A stretch of DNA of 64,000 nucleotides from DAIDKA01 sp035503515 (GTDB taxonomy: Bacteria > Pseudomonadota > Gammaproteobacteria > Steroidobacterales > Steroidobacteraceae): contig DATJTJ010000046.1 of the NCBI GenBank assembly GCA_035503515.1, positions 62,001-126,000 of the forward strand. The letters are read 5' to 3'. Below, piece after piece: positions 8,052 through 16,048 of the stretch. The translations under genes and the position numbers were made by a program. Numbering within the stretch: the first letter of the stretch is position 1; each line of letters starts with the position of its first letter. The notes under the pieces were generated by a model. The model saw only the letters and a list, made by a program, of their open reading frames with translations, ran no database searches and was not told the DNA's origin.

Positions 8052-8765
8052 TTACAGGGGTGGCCGTGACGCGAGCGCTGGAGCCTCGGACTGATCCAAT
8101 ATACAGCGCAACTCCCGCAGCGTCCGGCGCAGATGGGATTTGACCGTGCCCAGCGGGATCCGCAGCTCCTGCGCGGCCTCTTCGTGAGTCAGCCCACCGA
8201 AGAATACGATTGCCAGCAGCCTGCGACGCAGTGGTGGGAGCGTATCGAGGGCCTCCTGCGCCGCGGCCAGTTCCCGGGCGGATAACTGCGGTTCATCGGA
8301 CGCAGTGCACTCCGATGCGAGGGCATCAATCGACCCGCATTGCATGAACTCGCGGCGCCGGTTCATACGATACCGATCGATGGCACGGCTGAGGCACATG
8401 GCGTGCAGCCAGCTCATGACCGAGCCCCGCGCGGGCTCGTAACGGCAGGGAGACATCCACACCTGCATGTAGACGTCATTCAGCACCTCTTCAGCATCCG
8501 CCGGATTTCGCAGAATCTGGCGCGCACGCCCGCGCAGATCATCCACCGTCTGACGGTAAAGATCGCGGAAGGCGTCGCTATTGCGCCGATGAATGTGCCC
8601 GATCAGGCGCGCGAAATCGGCGTTGCGATCGATTGCCGCTTCCTGCGGCGCAAGCGCAGATCCGCTCGCGAGCAAATCGATTCCATTACCGCAGCTCGAT
8701 GCCGAAGTAGGCGCCGCAGCAAGCGGAGCCCCATGCCCGTTCCTCGTTGCGGCTCCGGATAACAT
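8052..8765 (-). CDS. ECF-family RNA polymerase sigma factor
   Basis: A 237-residue sigma-70 family protein. Region 2 spans about 58-130 (DAFRDLYRQTVDDLRGRARQ, then AEEVLNDVYMQVW and SWLHAMCLSRAIDRYRMNRR). Region 4 spans about 170-225 (ALDTLPPLRRRLLAIVFFGG, then LTHEEAAQELRIPLGTVKSH). The spacing resembles the SigK-like ECF group. The first ~45 residues are low-complexity, so the true start may be internal. No anti-sigma gene is adjacent, which is unusual for this class. The gene converges on the Met-rich peptide with 52 bp between stops and lies downstream of a LuxR regulator in the same direction. It may control the molybdoenzyme/Met-rich pair; this is inference. Confidence 0.9.
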   Translation of the reverse strand: MLSGAATRNGHGAPLAAAPTSASSCGNGIDLLASGSALAPQEAAIDRNADFARLIGHIHRRNSDAFRDLYRQTVDDLRGRARQILRNPADAEEVLNDVYMQVWMSPCRYEPARGSVMSWLHAMCLSRAIDRYRMNRRREFMQCGSIDALASECTASDEPQLSARELAAAQEALDTLPPLRRRLLAIVFFGGLTHEEAAQELRIPLGTVKSHLRRTLRELRCILDQSEAPALASRPPL

Positions 8766-8852
8766 GCGTGCGGCGATGCTAGAACGCAGTGCCGGCCCGG
8801 CCCAGTCCTCAAATGAGCAGCGTCTCTTCCCCTCAAACGGGGGGCTCCGCCG

Positions 8853-10001
8853 CTAGTGCGGATCCAGGTCCACGGCCGGATTGATGTGCTGCAGGCTGGA
8901 CAACAGCAACCGCATCAGATCCGCTTGTCGATTGGTGCGGGTCTTGATGAAAATCTGCTTGAGGTAGGACCGGGCCGTGGCTTCCTGGACATTCATGGTC
9001 TCCGCCGCAGTCGCCAGCGGCATGCCACTGGTCAACAGATACGCCAGACGGGTCTCCACCTTGGTCAAACGGTAAATCCTGCACAGCGGTTCGATCAGCC
9101 TGGAGAAGTCCCGGGTGGGGTCGATGGCGTACAGGATGACCGCCGCGTCGCGCGCATCGACTGCGACCTTGTCGAGCCCGAGGACGGTCACGATCAGGGA
9201 CCGCCCGCCGTCGCCTCGCTCCAGGGTGAGCAATGGCGCAGGCTGTCGGTCCGGGGCCCGATGCTGCCCCAGGTTGTAGTTGAGTGAGTGATGCAGGGCC
9301 GCCTGGAGTTTCATGCCGTCGTCGGGACTCTCGGCAGCCAGGTAGCGCCCGGCGCGCGCGATTCCCAGGCCCCGATCCAGCAGCGCCCGCGCGCGGGCGT
9401 TCGCGAACATCAGCTCGAGATTGCGGTCCAGCAGGAAAATGCCCACGTCGGACATGTCGAGGGCCGCCTGAAAGGCGGCGGCCCGGCTGCGCTCTTCGCG
9501 ATGCAGCCACCATAACCGGACGTAGCGGGAAAGAACGGGGTAGTACGTTCGCGCCATTGCCAGCTGCATTTCGGAATACGGTTCCGCCGCATCTTTGCGG
9601 AGCATGGCCGCGACGATGTCGACGCTGGGCGAGGGGGAAAAAACCAGAATCAGCATCCGGTACGAGTCAGGCTGTTCAGCGCCGCCGAGGGTCATTTCTC
9701 CGATCCGGTACTCGGTGCCTGCGGCCGCCTCAGCGCCCAGGCCCTTCGCCGCCACCGAGGTGAGGCTGGGCAGCAGGTCGGCCGGGTCCACCGGGAACCC
9801 ATCACCCACGGCGATGGCGGTGCCGTAGGGTTCCAGCGCAAGGTAGCGGCAGATGACGCCATGTTCGGCACCGACCCGCCCGACGAGTTTGTTGACGATC
9901 CACACGAGATCCTGGTCGTAGGAGTCGACCAGATCCCTGGGCCTTTCAGGCGCACCGCCCGGGGGCTGCGCCAGTCCAGTCACGGCTTTCGGCTTCTCCA
10001 C
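8853..10001 (-). CDS. LuxR-type transcriptional regulator with PAS-like sensor
   Basis: A 382-residue regulator. The N-terminal half is a GAF/PAS-like region; near 185-215 AALDMSDVGIFLLDRNLELM is a typical PAS strand-helix. The last ~65 residues form a LuxR (GerE) helix-turn-helix: YRLTKVETRLAYLLTSGMPL, then AAETMNVQEATARSYLKQIF. The ligand is unknown. It is followed after 87 bp by the ECF sigma gene in the same direction, so the two may be co-transcribed. No histidine kinase or receiver domain is present, so it probably senses a small molecule directly. Confidence 0.85.
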   Translation of the reverse strand: MEKPKAVTGLAQPPGGAPERPRDLVDSYDQDLVWIVNKLVGRVGAEHGVICRYLALEPYGTAIAVGDGFPVDPADLLPSLTSVAAKGLGAEAAAGTEYRIGEMTLGGAEQPDSYRMLILVFSPSPSVDIVAAMLRKDAAEPYSEMQLAMARTYYPVLSRYVRLWWLHREERSRAAAFQAALDMSDVGIFLLDRNLELMFANARARALLDRGLGIARAGRYLAAESPDDGMKLQAALHHSLNYNLGQHRAPDRQPAPLLTLERGDGGRSLIVTVLGLDKVAVDARDAAVILYAIDPTRDFSRLIEPLCRIYRLTKVETRLAYLLTSGMPLATAAETMNVQEATARSYLKQIFIKTRTNRQADLMRLLLSSLQHINPAVDLDPH

Positions 10002-10152
10002 GCTTCACCTGCAGCGCCTCTTGTTCGCGCACAGTGTCACGCCGCCATGCCAGGGTGGCCGTGGGTGTATTTCCCCAGTGCGCGTCCTGATCTCCCGGAA
10101 ACCGTTGTAGGGTGCCGCCTCCTCAGGAATCCGCAGCCGCCGCCCAGCACAA

Positions 10153-10178
10153 GGCCGACCCGTCGATCCGAGTCGGCC
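10153..10178 (-). terminator. GC hairpin downstream of the PRC-barrel gene
   Basis: GGCCGAC (10153-10159) and GTCGGCC (10172-10178) form a perfect 7-bp stem with a 12-nt loop, 35 nt past the stop of the leftward PRC-barrel gene. There is no T-run after the stem, so it is a weak terminator candidate or an RNA-stabilising hairpin. Confidence 0.3.
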
Positions 10179-10212
10179 CCGTAGTGAGCCTCGGGACTTG
10201 CGTCCCGGGCAT

Positions 10213-10563
10213 TCACATACCGTAGTACTTGTTCACTCCGGCGCCATAGGTCTCATCGTAAGTGGGTATTCTTTCCGCAGGGTACTTCGGCGCGCCATTC
10301 AGCCGCTCCTTGTCCAGCGGCACGCGATACCCTCCTTTGTCCGTGTCGAATTTCAGCATCGTCCACGGCACGGGGTAACGATCGGTGCCGATCCCCAGGA
10401 AGCCGCCAAATTCCAGTACGGCATAGCGGATCTGACCCGAGATCTTGTCGATCATCAGGTCATCGATGGAGCCGAGCTTTTCCCCGGCCGTGTTGTACAC
10501 GGTCGCGCCTTCCACCTTATCGGAGGAAATGACCGTACCCGTCGTTCTTTCGGAACTCGTCAT
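10213..10563 (-). CDS. PRC-barrel domain protein
   Basis: A 116-residue soluble protein. Residues about 10-80 are a PRC-barrel: VISSDKVEGATVYNTAGEKL, then DLMIDKISGQIRYAVLEFGG and RYPVPWTMLKFD. Such proteins are common in proteobacteria, are often induced by stress or in stationary phase, and their partner is generally unknown. The C-terminal tail is Tyr/Pro-rich (YDETYGAGVNKYYGM). It stands alone with more than 100 bp on each side and a hairpin downstream. Confidence 0.85.
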   Translation of the reverse strand: MTSSERTTGTVISSDKVEGATVYNTAGEKLGSIDDLMIDKISGQIRYAVLEFGGFLGIGTDRYPVPWTMLKFDTDKGGYRVPLDKERLNGAPKYPAERIPTYDETYGAGVNKYYGM

Positions 10564-10703
10564 GGCAAGTTGTCCTTGATATTGCGCAGCAGTGTCGCTG
10601 AGGCCCTTGATCCTGGGCCCGGGGGCCGGCGGCGGGTATCGGATCCTTCCGCACCCGCGCGTCGGCGGTTGGGAACGGGAGGCCCATTGGCTTCAGGGGC
10701 GAG

Positions 10704-11630
10704 CTAAGCGTCGCCCGTCCGCAGGAACTGCCGGCCGACCCGCGGTTCCACCTCCCGCAATTTCGCCAGCGCCGCATTGCTGATGTCCCGGACCTCGGCC
10801 GCCGTGGTGCCCTCCGCGAACGTCAGCGAGGCGGCGAGCAGGATCTCGTGCGGTCCCAGGTACATGCTCAGCAGTTCCCGGATGCCCGACACGCGGGGGT
10901 CCGCGACCAGGATTTCACACACTCCTTCGCGGATGGCCGCCGAGACGGCCTCGCCGGTGAGCAGGCTCTTGCTTTCCGCCAGCACGATGGCGGCCAGGGC
11001 AATGAGCACCACACCGATCGCGATCGCGGCGATGCCGTCGCCGTGCCGCCAGCCCAGGAGTGCCGTGCCGATGACACCGGCCGCCGCCAGCAGCAGTCCC
11101 AGCAGCGAGGCCAGCCCCTCGGACAGGACTTCGAAGACGCCGGGATTCGGACTCGAGTGGATGAACCGCACCAGGCCGACCCGACGATGACGCCGCCGCG
11201 AGAGCTGCGGGCGGCCGCGCTCGGACTCACGCCAGCTGACGATGAATGACAGGGCCTCGAACACGAAGGACAGCGCCAGGGCGGCGAGAGTGAGCGGGAC
11301 ATGGTCGACGGGCTGCGGGTGCCGCAGCTTCCCGATGCCCTCGTAGAGGGAGGCGATGCCGCCGGCCGCGAAGATCAGCATGCCGACGATGAACGTCCAG
11401 AAGAACGAATCCATCCCATACCCGAACGGATGCCGCTCGTCCGGCTCGCGGGTGCTCAGGTGCATGCCCATGAGCAGCAATCCCCCGTTCAGCCCGTCGA
11501 CGACTGAATGGAAGGCCTCCACCAGCATCGAGGCGCTGCCGCTCAACAGGAAGGCGCCGAACTTGACGGCGGCCACCGCGGCGGTCCCCGCAAGCGAGGC
11601 GTAGAGGGAGCGGTTGGAAGGTTCGGCCAT
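10704..11630 (-). CDS. cation diffusion facilitator family transporter
   Basis: A 308-residue membrane transporter of the CDF/ZnT family, exchanging a divalent metal for protons across the inner membrane. The start at 11630 (MAEPSNRSLYASLAG) is used because upstream sequence in this frame has no homology. TM2 holds the metal-site motif VEAFHSVVDGLNG (HxxxD). The cytosolic loop is Arg-rich (LSRRRHRRVG). In TM5, where relatives as I recall them carry an acidic pair such as LFEDSAALLG, this copy reads LSEGLASLLG, so one metal-site Asp appears to be Gly. Metal specificity cannot be told and transport activity is uncertain. It is divergent from the methyltransferase gene. Confidence 0.85.
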   Translation of the reverse strand: MAEPSNRSLYASLAGTAAVAAVKFGAFLLSGSASMLVEAFHSVVDGLNGGLLLMGMHLSTREPDERHPFGYGMDSFFWTFIVGMLIFAAGGIASLYEGIGKLRHPQPVDHVPLTLAALALSFVFEALSFIVSWRESERGRPQLSRRRHRRVGLVRFIHSSPNPGVFEVLSEGLASLLGLLLAAAGVIGTALLGWRHGDGIAAIAIGVVLIALAAIVLAESKSLLTGEAVSAAIREGVCEILVADPRVSGIRELLSMYLGPHEILLAASLTFAEGTTAAEVRDISNAALAKLREVEPRVGRQFLRTGDA

Positions 11631-11732
11631 GTGCCCCCAACCATGCGCCAGCCGGACCTGGCCTACAATGGCGCCGCGGATCCACCGCCGAGCCAGGGAC
11701 CCAGGAGCCGACATGCCGAGACGCACTTCACC

Positions 11733-12605
11733 GTGAAGTCCACGCGGCTGTCGGCGCAGGTCACCCTCCTCAGGGCCGAGGCCCTGGAATGGCTCGCCGC
11801 GAGACCGGCCTGTTCCATCCACGCCGTGGTGACCGATCCGCCCTACGGGCTGATCGAGTACGCCGCGCGCGATCATCGCAAGCTGCGCGCGGGCCGCGGC
11901 GGGGTCTGGCGCATTCCACCCTCATTTGATGGTGCGAAGCGTCAGCCGCTGCCGCGCTTCACCGTGCTGTCCGAAGCCGAACTTGCGGCGCTGAGCGGTT
12001 TCTTCGGCGATCTCGGCGCGGCGCTGCTGCGGGTGCTGGTGCCGGGGGGACACCTGTTCCTCGCCTCCAATCCCCTGCTGTCAACGCTGACCTTCCATGC
12101 CCTGCAGGGCCGCGGCTTCGAGAAACGCGGGGAAGTCGTGCGCCTGGTACAGACCCTGCGCGGCGGGGACCGGCCCAAGGGCGCCGAACGGCAGTTCGCG
12201 GACGTCTCGGTCATGGCGCGCTCGGGCTGGGAACCCTGGGGCATCTTCCGCAAACCGCTCGAGGGAACGGTGGCCGCGAATCTGCGGCGCTGGGGCACCG
12301 GCGGCCTGCGCCGCATCGGCGCCGACGCTCCCTTCAGGGATGTGATCGTGAGCGCACCCACCGGACGCACGGAGCGGGCGATCGCGCCGCACCCCTCGCT
12401 CAAGCCGCAGGCCTTCCTGCGCCAGCTGGTGCGCGCCGCGCTGCCCCTCGGCACCGGCATCGTCTACGACCCCTTCGCCGGCAGCGGCTCGACACTGGCC
12501 GCGGCCCAGGCCGTGGGCTATCGGGCGGTGGGCACCGAGCGCGACGCACAGTACTACCGGATGGCCTGCCGGGCGTTCGCGCGGCTCGCGGCCCTGAAGA
12601 TCTGA
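11733..12605 (+). CDS. orphan DNA methyltransferase (beta-class, N6-A or N4-C)
   Basis: About 290 residues from the GTG at 11733. Motif IV TDPPYGL lies near residue 33 and motif I YDPFAGSGSTLAAA near 245, an order (IV before I, with the target-recognition region between) that defines beta-class amino-methyltransferases. HPSLKPQAFLRQLVRAAL is motif X-like. No restriction gene accompanies it, so it may be a regulatory/orphan enzyme. The start is uncertain: an in-frame ATG at 11643 would add ~30 residues of Pro/Arg-rich sequence, and a TACAAT -10-like box at 11662-11667 argues for the later start. The recognised sequence cannot be predicted. Confidence 0.85.
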   Translation: MKSTRLSAQVTLLRAEALEWLAARPACSIHAVVTDPPYGLIEYAARDHRKLRAGRGGVWRIPPSFDGAKRQPLPRFTVLSEAELAALSGFFGDLGAALLRVLVPGGHLFLASNPLLSTLTFHALQGRGFEKRGEVVRLVQTLRGGDRPKGAERQFADVSVMARSGWEPWGIFRKPLEGTVAANLRRWGTGGLRRIGADAPFRDVIVSAPTGRTERAIAPHPSLKPQAFLRQLVRAALPLGTGIVYDPFAGSGSTLAAAQAVGYRAVGTERDAQYYRMACRAFARLAALKI

Positions 12606-12612
12606 AGCCGGC

Positions 12613-13791
12613 TCAGCCCAGCAGCGCCTCGCGGTGGTACAGCCGGCCGGCGCCGAAGGCCGCAATCAAGCCCAGCAGCAGCGAGACGCTCACGGACAAT
12701 GTCGCGTAGAGGGCAGAGACGGGCTGTGCGCGCAGCAGCCCCGTGACCAGGAAGTGCTGGCTCAGGGAGGGCACCATCATCAGCCACACGGTCGGCCGCA
12801 GCCCCAGGGTGTTGGCGAAGATCAGCGGCAGGGTCGGGATCAGCAGCACCAGGCCCACGTAGGTCTGCGCCTCGCGGTAGCTGCGGGTGAAGGCCGCCAC
12901 GATGGTCATGAGCGATGCGCCGAGCGGCGCCAGCGGCGCGCAGCTGGCGATCAGCTTCACGATGGTCGGCAGGTCCAGGTTGACGCTCATGCCCAGGTTT
13001 TCCAGGCCGACGTAGCGCAGCGCCAGGGCCATGGCGCAGACGTTGAGGGTCAGTGACAGCACCATGAACACGCAGGCCGCGAGGATCTTGCCGTAGATCA
13101 GCTGTTCGCGCGGCACCGGCACGGTCAGCAGCGATTCGAGCGAACCGCGCTCGCGCTCGCCCGCGGTCGCATCCAGGGTGACGTGCAGGCCGCCCATGAG
13201 CATGGTCAGCAGGATGATGTACGTGAGCGTACCCAGGATCAGGACCGAGCGGCTGGTGGGGGTCGCGACATCCACGTCCTGTACGGCAATGGCGGACAGG
13301 ACCATCGGATCGATGCCGCGGGCCATGAGCCGCAGCCGCGCCGCCTGCGAGGACAGCCGGCCGAGGACGGCCCGCACCCGCCCCACATCGGCCGCCCCGG
13401 CCACGTCCGAGGAATCGCTGTACAGCAGCACCGGCGCCGGCAGGCCCTGGCTGAGCTGGCTGGCATAGCTTCGCGCGATCGCGAGCACGATGCGCCGCCG
13501 CTGGTGGCGCACGGCGTCGCGGGCCGCGGCATCGTCGAGGTCCACCGGCACGACATCGATGCGGTACTGGCGCAGCTGCGCGACCAGCCCGGGCGCGCGT
13601 TCGGCATGCACGACGGCGAGGCTGACCGGCCTGTTGTCCTGGCTCTGGCCGCGGCGCACGGTCAGGTTCACCAGCGCGCCGACCAGCAGCGGCATCACGA
13701 CGGTGCCGATCAGCAGCGCCGCGACGAACGTGCGCCGGTCGCGCAGGTTCTCGCGCAACTCCTTGCGCAGTACGGTGAGGAGGTGGCGCAT
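12613..13791 (-). CDS. ABC transporter permease (NatB/ABC-2 type)
   Basis: A 392-residue ABC-2 permease. TM1 (FVAALLIGTVVMPLLVGALV) follows a cytosolic start MRHLLTVLRKELRENLRDRR; a long periplasmic domain (about 50-185) precedes five further C-terminal membrane segments. GERERGSLESLLTVPVPREQ (near 230) is the conserved cytosolic coupling loop of this family. The ATG at 13791 overlaps the ATPase stop by ATGA. With the ATPase it makes a Na+/drug-type exporter as in NatAB; the actual substrate is unknown. It is the last gene of a three-gene leftward operon starting with a peptidase. Confidence 0.88.
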   Translation of the reverse strand: MRHLLTVLRKELRENLRDRRTFVAALLIGTVVMPLLVGALVNLTVRRGQSQDNRPVSLAVVHAERAPGLVAQLRQYRIDVVPVDLDDAAARDAVRHQRRRIVLAIARSYASQLSQGLPAPVLLYSDSSDVAGAADVGRVRAVLGRLSSQAARLRLMARGIDPMVLSAIAVQDVDVATPTSRSVLILGTLTYIILLTMLMGGLHVTLDATAGERERGSLESLLTVPVPREQLIYGKILAACVFMVLSLTLNVCAMALALRYVGLENLGMSVNLDLPTIVKLIASCAPLAPLGASLMTIVAAFTRSYREAQTYVGLVLLIPTLPLIFANTLGLRPTVWLMMVPSLSQHFLVTGLLRAQPVSALYATLSVSVSLLLGLIAAFGAGRLYHREALLG

Positions 13792-14519
13792 CAGCCCTGG
13801 CCCCCGGGTTCGAGGAAGCGGATGAAGGCTTCCTCGAGGTCGGAGGTGCCGGCGCGTTCCCGCAGCTGCCCGGGCGTACCCTGCGCCACCACCCGGCCGC
13901 CGCTGATGACGACCACCTCGTCGCACAGCGCGGCCACTTCCTGCATCACGTGGCTCGAGAACAGGATGCAGCGTCCCTGCGCCTTCAGTTTCAGCAGCAG
14001 CGCACGCAGCGTGCGCACCGCCATCACGTCCAGGCCGTTGGTCGGTTCATCGAGCACGAGGTTGCGCGGGTCGTGCACCAGCGCCCGCGCCAGTGCCGTC
14101 TTCAGGCGCTGGCCCTGCGAGAACCCCTTGGCATGGCGGTCCGCGAAGTCCTCCATTTCCAGAAGCTCGATGAGCTGCGCCGCGCGCCGGCCGCAGGCCT
14201 CGGCGCCCATGCCATGCAGTTCGCCGAAATACGTGATGTTCTCGCGGGCCGTCAGGTGCGGGTAGACGCCCGCGCCGTGCGGCAGCACGCCCATGCGGCG
14301 CCGGGCCTCGAGCGAGCGTTGGCGGGCGCTGATGCCGTCGATGAACGCATCCCCGCCGTCCGGCTGCAGCACCGTGTACAGCATGCGCAGCGTGGTCGAC
14401 TTGCCGGCGCCGTTGGGTCCGAGCAGGCCGGTGATGCGCCCGTCGGCCGCGGCCAGTGACACATCGTGCACGGCGGTGACCGCGCCGAAGCGCTTGTGCA
14501 GATGCCGCGCCTCGATCAT
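13791..14519 (-). CDS. ABC transporter ATP-binding protein (NatA type)
   Basis: A 242-residue ATPase. Walker A LLGPNGAGKSTTLRML is near 35-50, the signature FSQGQRLKTALARAL (variant of LSGGQ) near 135, Walker B NLVLDEPTNGLD near 155 and the H-loop CILFSSHVMQEV near 190. ATG 14519 overlaps the stop of the upstream peptidase by ATGA, and its own stop overlaps the permease start the same way, so all three are coupled. It powers the ABC-2 permease next to it. The signature motif with Phe-Ser-Gln in place of Leu-Ser-Gly is typical of the NatA-like subgroup. Confidence 0.92.
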   Translation of the reverse strand: MIEARHLHKRFGAVTAVHDVSLAAADGRITGLLGPNGAGKSTTLRMLYTVLQPDGGDAFIDGISARQRSLEARRRMGVLPHGAGVYPHLTARENITYFGELHGMGAEACGRRAAQLIELLEMEDFADRHAKGFSQGQRLKTALARALVHDPRNLVLDEPTNGLDVMAVRTLRALLLKLKAQGRCILFSSHVMQEVAALCDEVVVISGGRVVAQGTPGQLRERAGTSDLEEAFIRFLEPGGQG

Positions 14520-16003
14520 GGCGGGGCCCCGGTGAACGAGGTCAGGAATGCCGTGGGCACGGTCGCGTGGAGGCACGCGACTTCCGCATCGAGCCCGCGG
14601 ATGCTCGCGGTCTCGATGAACCGGCTCAGCAGCCGCGAGGCGCAGGGCGCGGTGATCTGGCCATGACTCATGCCCGCCACCACCACCTGCAGGCTCTGGC
14701 GCAGGCCGCGGGCCGCCTGCTGCGCATAGCCCGGCGGGGTCACCGGATCATCGCTGCCCGAGAGCAGCAGCACCGGCCGGTCCGAGCTCAGGGGCGCGTG
14801 GAAATCCGCATCCACCGGGCCGCGCGGCCACAACGCGCAGATGGCCTCCAGCGCATCCAGCTGCGCCGTGCCCATGTAGGTCGCCGCCAGCCGCGCCCGA
14901 TCCGCGGCCCGGATCTCGTAGCCCGGCACGTCCTCGGAACACACGACGCTGTTGTGCATGCCGTAGGCGAGCAGGTCATCGAGGGAGTGCGTGACCTGCA
15001 GCATCAGGCCCGCGATCGGCGCGAAGTCGGCATGCGCCTGCGCTTCATCGAGCACCAGCGGCAGCAGCGCCGTTTCATCGCTCGAATAGCTGGACAGCCG
15101 CACGACCGCCCCCAGGTCCTCGGCATCGAAGCTGAAGTGGCGCGTCGCCCCGGTGAACGGATCGGGTACGCCGACCGGCACGGGCTGCGTTTTCAGGCGG
15201 CCGAGCAGGGCTTCGAACGTCCGGTTCGGGTCACCGAAGCGTGCATGACAGGCCGGGTCGCCGACGCAGCGGGCGAAGATCCGCTGCAGCGCCCCTTGGG
15301 CATCGAGCGCCAGCGAGGCGCCGAGCGTCAACTGCGGGGGCACGACACCATCCAGGATGACGGCGCGCGTGTGCTGCGGATAACGGCGCAGGTACTGCTG
15401 GGCCACGCGCGTTCCATACGAGCCGCCATAGAGATCGATGCTCTGGTAATGCAGCGCGGCGCGCACCGCATCCAGGTCCCGCACCGCCAGCGAAGTCGTG
15501 TAGTAGGCCACGTCTGCGTGGGCGGCGAGCCGGGCGAGACATTCGCGCGCTTCGCGGGTCAGCGCCGCAATCGAGTCCGGTGCATCCGGATCGGGATTGC
15601 CGGGACAGTCGAGGGCGTTGGAGCCACCCGTGCCGCGCTGGTCCACCAGGACGATGTCCCGGTCGCGGTGGATGCGGTCGAACACCGGGGCGACGCCGGT
15701 ATAGAACGTGGTGGCCGCCAGTCCCGGCCCGCCGGCCAGGACGAACAGCGGATCCGCACGGGCCCGCTCGCTGACGGCGGGGACGCGGGCGACGAACAGC
15801 CGGATCTGACGCCCCTGCGGGTCGGCCGGATTCTCGGCAACGGTCAGATGCCCGCACTGGGCCTCGAGCGACACCAGCTGGCTCGGATGGGTGAGGCGGC
15901 AGGGGGTCAGCTCCAGGGTGGACGGCGGCGGGGCCGCCGGCGCTGTCGCGACATATGCCAGGAACAGGACAGCGAGGACGGGGATGGCTAAAATCCGGCG
16001 CAA
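14516..16003 (-). CDS. exported S33-family alpha/beta-hydrolase peptidase (TAP-like)
   Basis: A 495-residue protein with a signal peptide (about 1-23, ending APAA). LFVLAGGPGLAATTF (GGPG oxyanion motif), VLVDQRGTGGSNALDC, nucleophile elbow DLYGGSYGT near 195, acid in LLSGSDDPVTPP and histidine in AGMSHGQ match peptidase family S33 (prolyl or tripeptidyl aminopeptidase-like) with the TAP C-terminal domain. It probably trims short peptides in the periplasm. It is the first gene of an operon with the ABC exporter, which suggests the exported compound or its leader is processed, but this is inference. It is divergent from mnmG by 45 bp. Confidence 0.88.
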   Translation of the reverse strand: MRRILAIPVLAVLFLAYVATAPAAPPPSTLELTPCRLTHPSQLVSLEAQCGHLTVAENPADPQGRQIRLFVARVPAVSERARADPLFVLAGGPGLAATTFYTGVAPVFDRIHRDRDIVLVDQRGTGGSNALDCPGNPDPDAPDSIAALTREARECLARLAAHADVAYYTTSLAVRDLDAVRAALHYQSIDLYGGSYGTRVAQQYLRRYPQHTRAVILDGVVPPQLTLGASLALDAQGALQRIFARCVGDPACHARFGDPNRTFEALLGRLKTQPVPVGVPDPFTGATRHFSFDAEDLGAVVRLSSYSSDETALLPLVLDEAQAHADFAPIAGLMLQVTHSLDDLLAYGMHNSVVCSEDVPGYEIRAADRARLAATYMGTAQLDALEAICALWPRGPVDADFHAPLSSDRPVLLLSGSDDPVTPPGYAQQAARGLRQSLQVVVAGMSHGQITAPCASRLLSRFIETASIRGLDAEVACLHATVPTAFLTSFTGAPP

Positions 16004-16048
16004 TTTTCGCTCTGTCCGTGCCTGAAACGCGGGCCGCTAAGATAACGC

